The notes beneath the pieces are model-generated. The model was not told the DNA's origin. It saw only the letters and a program-made list of their open reading frames with translations, and ran no database searches. Both the position numbers and the translations under genes were made by a program. Of a stretch of 64,000 nt of DNA, positions 1-11,280 are shown in pieces (position 1 is the first letter of the stretch; each line of letters opens with the position of its first letter). Source of the DNA: Siphonodentalium dalli (Eukaryota; Mollusca; Scaphopoda; Gadilida; Siphonodentaliidae); NCBI GenBank assembly GCA_032622095.1, contig CP136061.1:135309587-135373586 (forward strand). The letters are read 5' to 3'.

Positions 1-227
1 CCCTGGAGTTAATACCTGATTCCTTACCTGTCTTTAACTTGGCTGATGTTATACTTTGTGATGTGAATATACTCCAGCTATGTGACTGAAAATGTTTTTC
101 AGCCAAATTTCCCAGTTGTGAGGTCTTAAATTTCCACTGACATTGATTCAGGCAGACTCTTAAATATATTGATCCCCCAAAGGCCTAAAATCTATCACTG
201 GCCCAAAACATTGTATTTCCATTCCAG

Positions 228-378
228 GGTTCTGTCACAGAAGCCGTCATCAAATGCTGTTTTGCGAACGGTAACCTCAGTGAATATTATCAACGGGGGC
301 TTTAAAAGCAATGTATTACCTAGCCTGGCCACGGCCATTGTCAATCACAGAGTCAGTCCAACACAAACAATTGATGAG
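228..378 (+). CDS. PM20D1: PM20D1-like peptidase M20, internal exon
   Basis: Exon of 151 nt between an acceptor (pyrimidine-rich, ending CCAG at 227) and a donor GTTTGT at 379. It encodes about 50 residues including INGGFKSNVLPSLATAIVNH and RVSPTQTIDE. This pattern (alternating hydrophobics, SNVLP, N-H-R then a P-x-Q-T turn) matches the lid/dimerisation domain of secreted M20 peptidases of the PM20D1 group. Those are zinc enzymes that make and hydrolyse N-fatty-acyl amino acids. The exon starts with one base of a split codon and ends on a complete codon, so it joins in frame to 5699-5864. Upstream exons with the signal peptide and first metal ligands lie outside the window. Family assignment is from recalled similarity to vertebrate PM20D1; the exact orthologue is not proven. 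Confidence 0.85.
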
Positions 379-750
379 GTTTGTTGCTAATGTACTTCCA
401 GTTATTTATGTATATTTACATACTAAGTGTTGTCATCACTAAATGCAGCATTCTGATTGGTCGGCGCCCACGTGGCTAGTTGCAGTTATTTCTCGGTGAA
501 TGCGCAACGGCTCATAACACCAAGCTCATAACAACATCGATACGTCAGTGGGTTTGGAAAGACGAACGTGTAATGTTTTGGGCGCATTTGGATTGACTTA
601 ATACATCATCAGGTTTCAATATGAAGAGAAATTGTTCCTATTAACTTTTGCCAAGGGTGCTATTGGGTATTTTGGGCTGTTTTTGTCACGATACACTTTT
701 CGATTTAAATACATTTACAAAGGTGGCTTTTTTGCTAAAGGTATATAAAT

Positions 751-911
751 ATAAGGATTAACTGTCATGTGGACTATTTTTATGGAGATGTAACCATGAG
801 GTAAGTGGTCATAACTTGTATGTAAAACCCTTCGGGTTACACACAAGTTATGTCCACTTACCTCACGGTTACATCTCCATAAAAACAGTCCACATGACAG
901 TTAATCCTTAT
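751..911. repeat. Fold-back palindrome
   Basis: Two arms of about 70 bp are nearly perfect reverse complements around a small loop containing AAACCCTTCGGGTT. The outer ends read AAGGATTAACTGTCATG and its complement. It lies in an intron of the PM20D1-like gene. No target duplication could be assigned. It is probably a fold-back MITE. Confidence 0.8.
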
Positions 912-1024
912 TTGATTTTTAGTTTAGTGTTTTTATGTTTAGTGTTATTTATAGCCACATGGAGGATTGTGCTCCGAAATATACTAAATAATATCACTTT
1001 TGAATTTTTCCCCGTATCGAAATA

Positions 1025-1166
1025 CAGTAATGCCCTAAATAATCAACTCCTTAACCACAGCAGATAGCTTTCTGATGAATGGCAAGAAGCCATATTTCCG
1101 ACAAATCCTGAAAAATTACCCATAATTCTGCTGTGGTTAAGGAGTCGATTATTTAGGACATTACTG
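1025..1166. mobile_element. Palindromic TA-flanked MITE (CAGTAATG family), short copy
   Basis: Ends CAGTAATGCCC and its complement, flanked by TA on both sides as expected for the Tc1/mariner type. Most of the left arm centre is missing, so the copy is 142 bp against about 212 bp for full copies at 5361, 5884 and 14060. No coding capacity. Confidence 0.8.
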
Positions 1167-1603
1167 TAGGTCATTAATACCTAAAATACCATTCAACGAG
1201 CATGATATGTCCCAGAAAGACACGTTGAAGTCATAAAATATAGAACATCAAACAAAACAATCTAGCAAATATTTCGCCAGTGGTATTCCTTGAAATTCAG
1301 GAATTGGAACGGAATAACGCGTGACTGTTCAAATGGGTGTAGTAGTGGAGTAGTAAACTATCAGCTAGACGTTTATTGAAATAAGCACATAATGTGTCTT
1401 TAAACAATCTTACCTGTGGATCGCAATTTAGTGAGAGCTAGATTCAAACCCCAGGGTTCCAGGAAGTTTTGTTTTGTTTTGTTTTATATTTTGTATATTG
1501 TATGGCCACACCAATATTTTAGCTTAGTTTATGAACATTTGGGAGGAAAAAGTGTAGATGCAGGAGGGAAAAATAAAACAGATATTCATCACCACCCCAA
1601 CAA

Positions 1604-1970
1604 CAAGGCTGCAGATAGTGTGTCTATCACTTGCAGAATGAGGTCCCCAGAGTGTGAATTTAGTGATGCTATCCCATACAGTGAGCTATCATCACCGAAT
1701 TCACCCTCTGTGGACCTCATTCTGCTCAGGCCTCTTCTTCTGGGAAGTATCTATTGTCTCAAATTAACATTGTTTTTAGTTACTTTTTCCCTTCCGGGAA
1801 GTTTCTATATCCCCTAATTTGCTGCAGATAAAATGCATAATCGAGGTGACAAATGGGTGAACATCACCAACTTCAACTGGGGAACTTCAATCTGATCCTT
1901 GGTCTACCATAGCAGTTCACCCTCTGGGGACCACATTCTTCAAATGACAGACACACTATTTGCAGGCTTG
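1604..1970. mobile_element. hAT-like MITE with 8-bp target duplication
   Basis: Terminal repeats CAAGGCTGCAGATAG and CTATTTGCAGGCTTG. The perfect 8-bp direct repeat CCCAACAA lies immediately outside at 1596-1603 and 1971-1978. Internal palindromes carry AATGAGGTCCCCAGAG and its complement. The full relative at 43197-43644 also has an 8-bp duplication. An 8-bp duplication is typical of the hAT superfamily. Non-coding. Confidence 0.85.
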
Positions 1971-2047
1971 CCCAACAATTGACACTCTTCAAAATTTCTC
2001 AAAGAATCAAAATAAACAGAGGAATTTCTTCCCATAAAACAGCTTAA

Positions 2048-2130
2048 CCCTTCCATGACTGGAGCTTCCTGAAATTTTGTGAAAACCCTGTGCCAATGCA
2101 TTCTCTTATATATGTGAGGCTCCCTAAGTT
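2048..2130. mobile_element. TTAA MITE (CCCTTTCATG family), 5' fragment
   Basis: Begins right after TTAA (2044-2047) with CCCTTCCATGACTGGAGC and runs to the ATTCTCTTATATATG core. The right half is missing. Same family as 8527-8780 and 18113-18371. Confidence 0.7.
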
Positions 2131-2671
2131 TCATTCAGCAAAACTTTCCCTGCGGACATTTCTTGAGAATTTTGTTTGAAAACGTGGAGCTAACTTAGCT
2201 TATCTATATGGGACAGTCTTCCAGTGACGTGTTTTGATACTAAAAACTACAAATCCCTATCCAGTAACTGGATAAAGACATCTTTCCAAACATACCGTTC
2301 ATCAATAAAGTAAAACAGAATGCGGGCAGGAGTAAACCACGATGCGGGCAAAAATCGTGCCTGCATTGTGGTTTACTCAAACAACGTGGAGTGTCACTTA
2401 CAATTGTCAATATTTCCCTGCTGAAATGCAAAAAAATCCAATATAAATGTATGTTTAGTTTCCTAAACTATCTATATCAATGGAACGTTGTCAAAATTTA
2501 TCACCACGCACTCAACTTGGAGCTGAAAACACACATAACTGATACATGGAAGCTTATTCTCATAAGGCCTAAACAAAAAATACGTTTGTTTCCGCTAACC
2601 CGACCGACCCTATTTTAAACCGCCGACCCTAAACTTTTTATTGCCATTGCAAAAACAAACAAAATTGGACC

Positions 2672-2704
<33 letters not shown>

Positions 2705-2770
2705 TTAAATTTTTTTTTATTTTTTATTTAGGTCCCAATTCATATCATAACAAGATGCAAAACATTTATA

Positions 2771-3218
2771 TCTCATATATATTTTGAAGACCTCTGTCTG
2801 TATGTTTGTCTGTATGTTTGTCTGTATGTTTGTCATTTATACAAATCTACGATTCTCGACCGATCGGGACCAAACTTGGTACGTGTGTGTAGTTTGACCA
2901 GGCGGTGGACGTTGTCGTATTGGCGAGCCCGTGCGGCGCCCGCTTCGCGCATGCGCAGACGATATCTCGGAAACGGGTGGAGCTATCGACTTGAAATTTG
3001 GTATGTGAATGTATATTGCCCCGGATACGAATTTTATCAGGTCGCCGAGCCCGTGCGAAGCCAGCTTCGCGCATGCGCAGACCAGATCTAGGAAACAGGT
3101 AGAGCTATCGACTTGAAATTTGGTTTTTGAATAGCCCGGACAACGTCGGGCTGGGTAGAGCTATCGACTTGAAATTTGGTTTTTGAATAACCCGGACAAC
3201 GTCGGGCTCATCGGCTAG
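2771..3218 (+). mobile_element. Helitron-like non-autonomous element, first of a tandem pair
   Basis: Starts TCTCATATATATTTTG after an A. It ends with the hairpin CCCGGACAACGTCGGG, ten bases, then CTAG followed by T. A TC start, a 3' hairpin and a CTRR end inserted between A and T without duplication is the Helitron signature. The interior has a CTGTCTGTATGTTTG tract and three copies of a block containing GAGCTATCGACTTGAAATTT. The hairpin segment occurs twice (about 3137 and 3191). No Rep/helicase ORF. Confidence 0.75.
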
Positions 3219-4019
3219 TCTATTATATATTTTGGAACATCTGTGTGTGTGTGTGTGGTGTGTCTGTGTGTGTGTGTGATCGCGATGGACTCGAAAACGG
3301 TCGATCCGATTTCGATGAAACTTGGTATGTGGGGGTATTTTCGGCCAGGAAGTGGCATAGGCCTATTGATTTTCAGATCCGATGTCAACTTTTCACGTGC
3401 CGAGGTCAAATCTGTTTTTACGCTGTGTTACGGGACTTTCATTTGAGTTCGGTGCTTACAAATCGATTCGAAACAGCGCGAATAATAAAATGCCAGTCAT
3501 AATAATGACACTGTGAGAATCTTTCGTGTTTCCTCTTTCCAACGATATTTAATGCGTATGTATCCGTTTTAGTTATCTGCCTCAATTATCAAGAAGAAGT
3601 GGTACTATCTTCCATCAGGATAAAAACAATGCGTAACTTCTATGATATCGTTAGAGGTCATAACGTTAGATCACGTTAACGCTTAACCGGCCGATGCATT
3701 TGACTGTTTCAGACGTCTTGGCGATATCTCGGGCACCGATGGTAATTTATCTTTACGTTGAAACTTGATAATTAATGAGCGTGTGTATATGAGGCGCGTT
3801 TATATACTTGAGTGGAAATTAAATCGGGTTAAACTGGCGGATTTTTACGGACGAAATTTGATGCATAGGGTATCTCGGTATCCGCTGGGCCGATTTCCCG
3901 GTATCCGCTGGGCCGATTTCCACCATTTTTGGGGTGTTGGTGTTTGACCCCACCTGACCTTGACCTTCAAAATGGTCAATTCAAGGTCAAAGCCCGGACG
4001 AAGTCGGGTCACCTTCTAG
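3219..4019 (+). mobile_element. Helitron-like non-autonomous element, second of a tandem pair
   Basis: Starts TCTATTATATATTTTGG with no spacer after the CTAG of the preceding element. It ends with the hairpin CCCGGACGAAGTCGGG, then TCACCTT and CTAG before T at 4020. Contains a TG microsatellite at 3241-3280 and the motif GAAACTTGGTATGTG. Short ORFs inside overlap the microsatellite and are not credible genes. Confidence 0.75.
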
Positions 4020-5358
4020 TATTTATATATATTGACATAAGAAATTTAAGTTTACAAAAAGATTTAAGTTTAACAGTTGGAATCATACTGTAAAGTATGT
4101 TTGGCTTTATCTAGCTTTCATCTGTGAAAACTTCAAATAATTTGAGTTCAGGTACGGTATGTTATCATTCAGCGTTCAGACTTCAGTATTTCAATCAATT
4201 ACAGCACAGGAACATTAACAATTTGATCAAATCAACCTGGTTATCAAGTGGGATCTCATAATACCAAATGAAAAATTAACATAGAGATTAGTACCTTATA
4301 TAGTCATTACTATCTTAATACATGTACATTGTTTCTGTACTACATGTACATGTAGGATTTCTGTATTACATGTACATGTAGTATATTATGTACGGTATGT
4401 GTCTCACTTGAATTTTATAAAATAGCCTATTTATGAATTAGAGTGATGATGGCAAGTCTAATTTCAAGCAGGATAAGGCTTCCGATAAGCATAATCCATA
4501 GAACCAAAAGATATCTGACAATAACTTATAAGCATTTCCAATCCATACATATATAAAAAGTTCCAAAGTTATGCTTGAGAAACTTGATAAAATTGACCTC
4601 TCTGTAAAATTCAAATTACTGACTCAAAGAGCCTTAGATTAGATATAAATGCAATGGATTTTCAAAAAAATTTCCAGGGGAAGAACCCCCACCATCATCA
4701 GGGGGTCACCCTTCCCAAACATTCCTCCGATCAGGCCTTCAGGTTATGCCTTCGGCATATCATTGCCCAAAAACAGGTGTCCCCAAAAAATACCTAGATC
4801 CTTCACTGAATGCGGAGAAGGTGGTGTTGTGAAGCCACCCTTAAGAGATCGGTACAAGACGGTCACTCCAATATGTGAACAGTGCAGTGGTGTTGGACTG
4901 ACTCCAGTTGTCGCCAGACCATATAGGAAATATTAGGATTATCAAAGACAATCTTAGTATATAGACTAGTATATATGTAAATATTAAAGCTTATGTAAGA
5001 TTGAATTGGAGTTTCTAGTTCCTCTGTCATCTGGGTTAACCTGATTGGGGCTAAGAAGTGCATAGTTTGGGTTATTGACAAGTATTATACAGTTATTTTT
5101 AAAGATACTGAAGAAAAAAAAGTTAACAAAAAAAAAGAAGTTAAGCCTACCTACCTACCCTAATTTTTTTTAGCTCGTTAGCGGAAACAAAGGTATTATT
5201 TGTTTAGGCCTAATGCATCGAGCATTTCGTCAATTTATGCAGTTTTATTCATCAAACTGTTGACAACTGGTTGAAGCTGAGTTCGTCAAGCACCTTGTGG
5301 ATCCAGAGTTGTGTCCAAAGAAAAATAATTAATAAAACAATTTCCCTCAAAACAGACT
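4020..5358. other. Intronic stretch without a recognised gene
   Basis: Contains short TACATGTACATG tandem palindromes near 4320-4390. There is a 95-codon open frame at 4649-4936 whose composition (proline-rich, derived from CCCC/GGGG runs) looks like repeat sequence, not protein. Nothing else was recognised. Confidence 0.5.
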
Positions 5359-5360
5359 TA

Positions 5361-5572
5361 CAGTAATGCCCTAATTAATCGACCCCTTAACCACAGCAGA
5401 ATTATGGGTAACTTTTCAGGATTTAGTCGGAAATATGGCTTGTTGCCATTCATTGGAAAGCTCACCCGAGAGCTTTCCGATGAATGGCAACAAGCCATAT
5501 TTCCGACTAAATCCTGAAAAGTTACCCATAATTCTGCTGTGGTTAAGGGGTCGATTATTTAGATCATTACTG
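5361..5572. mobile_element. Palindromic TA-flanked MITE (CAGTAATG family)
   Basis: A 212-bp near-perfect palindrome with ends CAGTAATGCC and CATTACTG, flanked by TA at 5359-5360 and 5573-5574. Both arms carry the variant GACCCC/GGGGTC where most copies have GACTCC/GGAGTC. It lies 126 bp upstream of the exon at 5699. Confidence 0.9.
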
Positions 5573-5698
5573 TACCTGTAGTCTTCACTCATTCCCGCAA
5601 CACGGTTTACTCAATATTTGTCCGCAGCGGCGATTATAGGATGACCAGCGTGATCTGGTGCATACGCAATGCTTATGCATAGTTCTTGGTATTTTCAG

Positions 5699-5864
5699 GT
5701 GGTAGAATTTGACAGAAAAATCATTAATGATGACCGTGTGAAAATGAGAGTTTTAGAATTTGCAGAGGCGCATCCTATGGCATCCAGTGATGATGAGTCT
5801 TTTGGATATCAATCGGTCAAGCAATCAGTCCAGCAGGTATTTGGTGCTGTTCCTGTTGCACCAG
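5699..5864 (+). CDS. PM20D1: PM20D1-like peptidase M20, internal exon
   Basis: Exon of 166 nt after acceptor TATTTTCAG and before donor GTAAGA. It encodes VVEFDRKIINDDRVKMRVLE, then a stretch with HPMASSDDESFGYQSVKQS and FGAVPVAP. This corresponds to the segment of PM20D1-type peptidases linking the lid domain back to the C-terminal catalytic lobe, with a D-D-x-x-x-G-Y motif. It starts on a codon boundary, matching the end of 228-378. It ends with one base of a split glycine codon, completed by GT at the start of 13775-14001. It sits between two palindromic MITEs (5361-5572 and 5884-6096). Confidence 0.87.
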
Positions 5865-5883
5865 GTAAGATTGGGATGATATA

Positions 5884-6096
5884 CAGTTATGCCCTAAATA
5901 ATCGACTCCATGACCACAGCAGAATTATGGGTAACTTTTCAGGATTTAGTCAAAAATATGGCTTGTTGTCATTCTTCGGAAAGCTCTCAGTGAGAGCTTT
6001 CTGATGAATGGCAACAAGCCATATTTCCAACTAAATCCTGAAAAGTTACCCATAATTCTGCTGTGGTTAAGGAGTCGATTATTTAGGGCATTACTG
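5884..6096. mobile_element. Palindromic TA-flanked MITE (CAGTAATG family)
   Basis: Begins CAGTTATGCCC, ends GGGCATTACTG, with TA at 5882-5883 and 6097-6098. It is about 213 bp and almost fully palindromic. It starts only 20 bp downstream of the donor of the exon at 5699-5864. Confidence 0.9.
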
Positions 6097-6127
6097 TAGG
6101 GCAACCTTTAATCAATATACCAGTTTT

Positions 6128-8211
6128 TATGTTTACCCATACCATAGTATGGTAAACATAGTGTCGTTGCCCGGATTGACCACTCGTCGTTGGTCCGTCT
6201 GTCTGTCCGTCTGTCTGTCCGTCTGTCCGTCTGTCCGTAGACACTTTACGAGTAATGCGATAACTCAAACATTTTTTATCCGATCGAAACCAAATTTTGT
6301 ATATGGGTTTCTCAGCCCAAAATACAGATCGAGTTCGAATTTGGGTTTGATCCGAGATTTTGTTACAGAGTTATGGCCCTTTTTCAACTTAGAATTCACG
6401 CATTCTGCCATAACTCAAACATTTTTTATCTGATTGGAACCAAATTTGGTATTTCACAGCCCATAATACAGATCGAGTTCGAATATGGGTTTGATCCGAT
6501 TAATTTTAAAGGAGTTATGACCCTTTTTCGAGAAAATAAAATTAAAAAAAAAAATCTTTTTTTTTAGATTTAGCTCCTTGCTAAATTTAGCATATACAGA
6601 TATTAAATTTTGTGTTTGAACTTTAATAACAATAAAAAAAAAATTTAAATAATAAAAAAAAATTGACACTTTCATTTATTTTAGTTTTATACGATTAATT
6701 AGGTGTGAATCCGTGTGATATCCTGTTTTGAAAATATGAAGATTTTATTGCAATAGTTTCATGTAATATAATGATATCAATAAATTACCATGTAATCCAA
6801 CATCCAGAGTATATCAGAGGATTTTTATAGATGTTGTCATTCCAAGTGAAATCTGTTATGAAATGAGTGATGGCATATGATACAGAGCTCTGGTGGGTCA
6901 AGCAAGATAAACAACACTGGTGGCTGGCTGTTTGTTTATTCTAACTGTCAAATTGATTAATGGCAGCACAAGACAGGTGTTTTTCCTATTCTTGAAATTT
7001 CATTACAGGATGAGATAAAGGCCCCCTCATCTATATAAGTGTCTTCTAAATTCCATTAATTTGCTTTAAAAATAATTAACCCTTTCCAAGGTTTCCATAG
7101 ACACATGCTATAATGTACATGGACTCTTCCTCATATCTCTTAATATATATTGGGTATCTTTGCACACTTCTATCAATTTTGGTATTGACTGATTAATTGA
7201 TTTTTGAAAAATATATTAACCCTTCAGACACGTGCTTTCAAAATTAAAACAACAGCTGATAGCCAATTTGATTTATCTATGCAATGGGGAAACAGGCAGA
7301 TAAATATACATGACTATTGTAAGTGATGACTTGTTTTGAAAATCAATATGGTAGATGTTAGTATTTCCAGGAACCTTATTTTCCCATTTGTTCACATTTT
7401 CATGGTTGATTGAATTTTAGGGGCCACAGAGCACTTAGAAGATTAACATTGAAGGTTGTGGCTTTAGTGCCCAAGCTACTTGTAAAACATTGTAATGTGT
7501 GAAACCATTCAAATGAGGGCTAACTTACTTTCTTTTATATGAACGATTTAGTGGTCATCCCCATCATATTATGTCTGTATAACATTATATAGATAATACT
7601 TTTGAATTGTATAAACTACATATATTTTTGAAAAACATACACCCCTGTTATGAAACACTTAATCTTATTTAATACACAGGTCAGATCTGATCTTATATCT
7701 GTCCATGTTTGATAAACAAATAACTGGGGAGAATGCGGGAAGGGGGGGGGTAATTAAAGTACCATTTAAATACGAGATGGAATCCCCTACATATATGTCG
7801 TTCTAAGCAGTCTGGCTTGTCAACAATTATAATTTCTCTTTAGAAGTGAATAATAAATTTTGAATATCTGGCATGTCAAAAGTGGCAAAGATAGGGATTT
7901 ATCACTTTTGCTTCCAATGAATTAACTTAAACTCCTAAACATGTCCTCCGAAATCACTAAACCATTGGATCTCACAGTGAGAGGTCCTTGTGTGAATAGG
8001 GACAGAGTTATGAGATTTAAAACTACTCCTCCCCCAACCCAAATACTTTAACCCTTTCTTAAGACAAATTATTTGAGCTTTTGATTTCAAGTTGGGTACT
8101 GATATATGGATTAATTCCTGTGATCATATCTTTGACAAATTATCAGTTATGGCTAGTCACTATCGCCAAGGTATGGGTTAAACATCTGCCGATCGTGATC
8201 GGCCTCTCGTT
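6128..8211 (+). mobile_element. 2.1-kb non-autonomous element, copy 1
   Basis: The 5' end is the palindrome at 6128-6160 with core ACCATAGTATGGT, followed by CGTCTGTCTGTCCG repeats. The 3' end is the hairpin GCCGATCGTGATCGGC followed by CTCTCGTT. A second copy at 39050-41116 matches through the whole length with small indels and stops at the same CTCTCGTT. The terminal hairpin and absence of clear target duplication suggest a Helitron/Helentron-like rolling-circle element. No ORF of note. The first ~400 bp repeat phrases such as CCAAATTTGGTAT and CAGATCGAGTTCGAATATG. Confidence 0.75.
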
Positions 8212-8487
8212 TTTATAAGTTTTGGTAATGTTCCTGTAGCACCAAGTATACATATATATAATATTGCGCTGATCTTTTGCAATCTTTGACACATATACTT
8301 GCAGATTCCTCGAAAGATGTAACAAATAACTTACTGACATCAGGGTCAATGATACGTCATTTTTCTTGATTGGAGGGAACAATTTTTGTAGTTCTACATA
8401 ATACCATTTAGAGTTTTACACTGTCATTGAAAAAGCAAATCTGATCAAAAACTCAAATAAATGGCAAATATGTCTTAATTTTAATTG

Positions 8488-8910
8488 GTCTCATGATTGG
8501 CAGCACAGACAGCTATCATTACTTAACCCTTTCATGGCTGGAGCTTCATGAAATTTTGCGAAAACCCTGTGCCAATGCATTATCTTGTATATGCAAGTCT
8601 TCCATAGGGAGCCTCGCATATATAAGAGAATACATGGCCTGAAAATATTTACCTTGACCTTGTAAGACAGAGCATTCTCTTATATATGCGAAGCTACCTA
8701 TGGCAGACTCGCATATATAAGTGAATGCACTGGCACAGGATCTTTAATGCTGCACCAGTGCAGCTACTGTCTTGAAATGGTTAAAATTAGCGACGTGTAC
8801 AGATTTGCTCCAACATTTAGCTGAACTGAAGATTTTAAAAGGATTCATGGCCACAACAAATGATTATCTGTAATGAACTCATAATTAAACTTCTGTATCG
8901 TGTTAGTATT
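8488..8910 (+). pseudogene. Decayed duplicate of the PM20D1-like terminal exon
   Basis: Bases 8488-8526 and 8781-8910 align to the functional terminal exon at 13775-14001 (for example GTGTACAGATTTGCTCCAAC, and GGATTCATGGCCACAAC). Encoded remnants read GLMI, SDVYRFAPTFS and RIHGHN. It is dead: the acceptor AG is TG, two in-frame TGA codons sit at 8822-8824 and 8861-8863 where the live exon has CGA, three bases are missing, and a 254-bp MITE (8527-8780) is inserted. It could once have been an alternative last exon or part of a local gene duplication. Confidence 0.85.
8527..8780. mobile_element. TTAA MITE (CCCTTTCATG family) inside the dead exon
   Basis: Flanked on both sides by TTAA (8523-8526 and 8781-8784), with imperfect terminal repeats CCCTTTCATGGCTGGAGCT and AGCTACTGTCTTGAAATGG. 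The internal palindromes carry TTCTCTTATATATGCGA. A TTAA duplication points to a piggyBac- or Kolobok-type transposase. Removing it restores the exon alignment, so ends and duplication are well supported. Confidence 0.88.
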
Positions 8911-10336
8911 ATATGTATCGCGATGTGTTGTTATTATAAAGCCATGCCCATATTTTACGTAGGACCAAGCTACAACTGTTATCGTAAAAGAAATCACAGA
9001 TGAAAACTTTGATATATTAATAAGTATATTCTATCACGATGTATTAATAAATTATTGTATATTATTTCGGTTTTGCGCGCAGTTATCTATATAAACACGT
9101 GCTCGTGTTTCTCTTTTTTTTCGTTACTGGAATAGTCATAGTTATATTATATATTATACATTCATATAAATATTGCATATATATGCGAAGACTTGCACAG
9201 CTATTAGACAATTATCATCTCGTAAACATGCTAATTTCCAGATACCCTTAGTCGTGTGGCAATAAAGAGCGTTTCGTTTTAATTTATCGTAACGTGGTAA
9301 AACAAAAATAATTTGGTTTATTGCTGTCGGATTTAATAAATTATAATCAAGCTATTCATTAGCAATATGATATGATAAGTTCATTTTCATAGTTATGAAT
9401 CATGTATATATTAGGGCAATAGGGTGTATAACTGTATATATATATTTCGGAATATATCTCTCCCCCCCCCCCCCCCCCCAAAAAATCTTGCCGACTGCCA
9501 CTGATGAAATTTCGCTGCATCTGTGCATGGTTAGTGGCCTATAAAATTAGCACTCTAGCGACGCTGTCTATTGAATATCCTGGTCATAAAACGTCCACAA
9601 CGACAATGTTATTTTTAAAATCTTCAATTCAATTCACAACTCTAATATATACATTATTATATATAAACCTTAGCCTGGCCCAAATTACACCATATACAAG
9701 CCTTAATTTCAATTGTTGACATGCTACCATAAAGTTTGTCTATTAACACGCACGCTCTGTCGATTCTGTGCTTTTATCATTGCCACCGCGATTACATAAT
9801 AGTGATGACGTCATATAGGTAGACACAATTAACTCCGACTCTGATTCCGTGTTTTTAATTAGTCTACTCATTTGACATCATATGAGGATTTGCGACGGAG
9901 ATAGCCGACAACCGGTGGGGGTATTATTTATCAGCTTATTTATTACGCGATTGTTATGGGACTTGGATCATTGTGATCATAATAGGGGTTGGTTTCCGAT
10001 AATGTTTTGTTGTATTCATCAGGATAGCAATCATTTAACTTGAAACCTAACCACTGTTAGCAAATTCAGCAGTCCATTGGCAATCATCGATCTCATATAG
10101 CTGTGCTTTAAGTAAGTAAGTAATGCTTTATTCTCAGCCAGGGTTCATGCTGTCAGTGGCCAAGAAAATATAATTTGGCCAAAAATTATCAGTATCATCA
10201 GATCTCTATGAAACCCATAATTGATTAACATGTAATAAGCAGCTGCTCCTCTGTGTATGGATAGCAATTTATCAACAGTCACACATGCTTACTTAACAAA
10301 TCATTGATAATTAGCCACAGGCCTGAGTTTAGTGTG
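8911..10336. other. AT-rich intronic stretch, nothing recognised
   Basis: Simple AT-rich sequence with a poly-C run near 9463-9479 followed by an A run. Open frames here are short and lack coding character. Confidence 0.5.
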
Positions 10337-10560
10337 CCTTGTCATTTGCAGAATGAGGTCCCCAGAGGGTGAATTTAGGCATGCTATTCCGCATAGCAGG
10401 CTAGCATCACTAAATTCAACCTCTGGGGACATCATTCTGCTTAGGCCTCATCTTCTCTGGAAAGTTTCTTTATTATCAAATTTCTATAGAAACTCTTCAC
10501 AAAGATTATATTTCTTTTTTAGTTTAGTTTCTCTATCATCCTCAAATTGACAGATGACAC
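10337..10560. mobile_element. hAT-like MITE relative, diverged copy
   Basis: The segment beginning TGTCATTTGCAGAATGAGG and its palindromic partner ending near 10445 match the family at 1604-1970 and 43197-43644. The 3' half to about 10560 is diverged and no duplication was found. Confidence 0.6.
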
Positions 10561-11280
10561 ATTGCATTATCGAGGTTCACAATGGTGTACATCCAAGGGC
10601 GTAGTTCTTGGTACGGCTGGACGGTTTTGGCCGTACCAATATTTTGCTGGCAAAGGTGAATGATATACTTCTAACATGCACGGCCAGGGCAAGATAATGG
10701 CCCAATGCATTTCCCATAAGTTCAGCTCCAGTGTTAACAATCCTGCCATTCCTGGTATGCGCCCATTAACTTATTAAGAGTATTGGAACTACGACTTGAT
10801 CATAATATTTGAGTAGCAGACGTAGTTATGATGAGTTGCATCATATTCTGTGCATAATGTACATGTATGCATATTCATGGTATAGATCTGGCATTATATA
10901 CAAATACACCGACCAATGGCCCTTTCAACCATAACACATAAACTCATTTCCCATATAGGGCTTATTGGCCCATTCCTAATGTATGCTCCAGTACTAGAAG
11001 CACTATATATGTACCAGGAAAGTGCATGGGCCAAATGTGTACGTGGTATTGGCGAATGGATTTTGTTAATTTTAGTCATCGATACATTACTATGTCGACT
11101 GTTTATTAGTTGCACATGCAGACATTCAAACTTACTCTTTCTTCTGTGATGTGTGGCTTGATGGATGATAATGGTCAGCCGGCCGGGAGACTGGTGCTTT
11201 AATAAATTGAACTAGCATGCAGTTGAGCCGTTCAATTCACAGTAATTTGCCCACATCATGATCAACTGCGGTGTTGGTAC

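Noticed and set aside
4649-4936. 95-codon frame
   Set aside because: Proline- and arginine-rich text from CCCC/GGGG repeat sequence in an intron; no domain or splice support.
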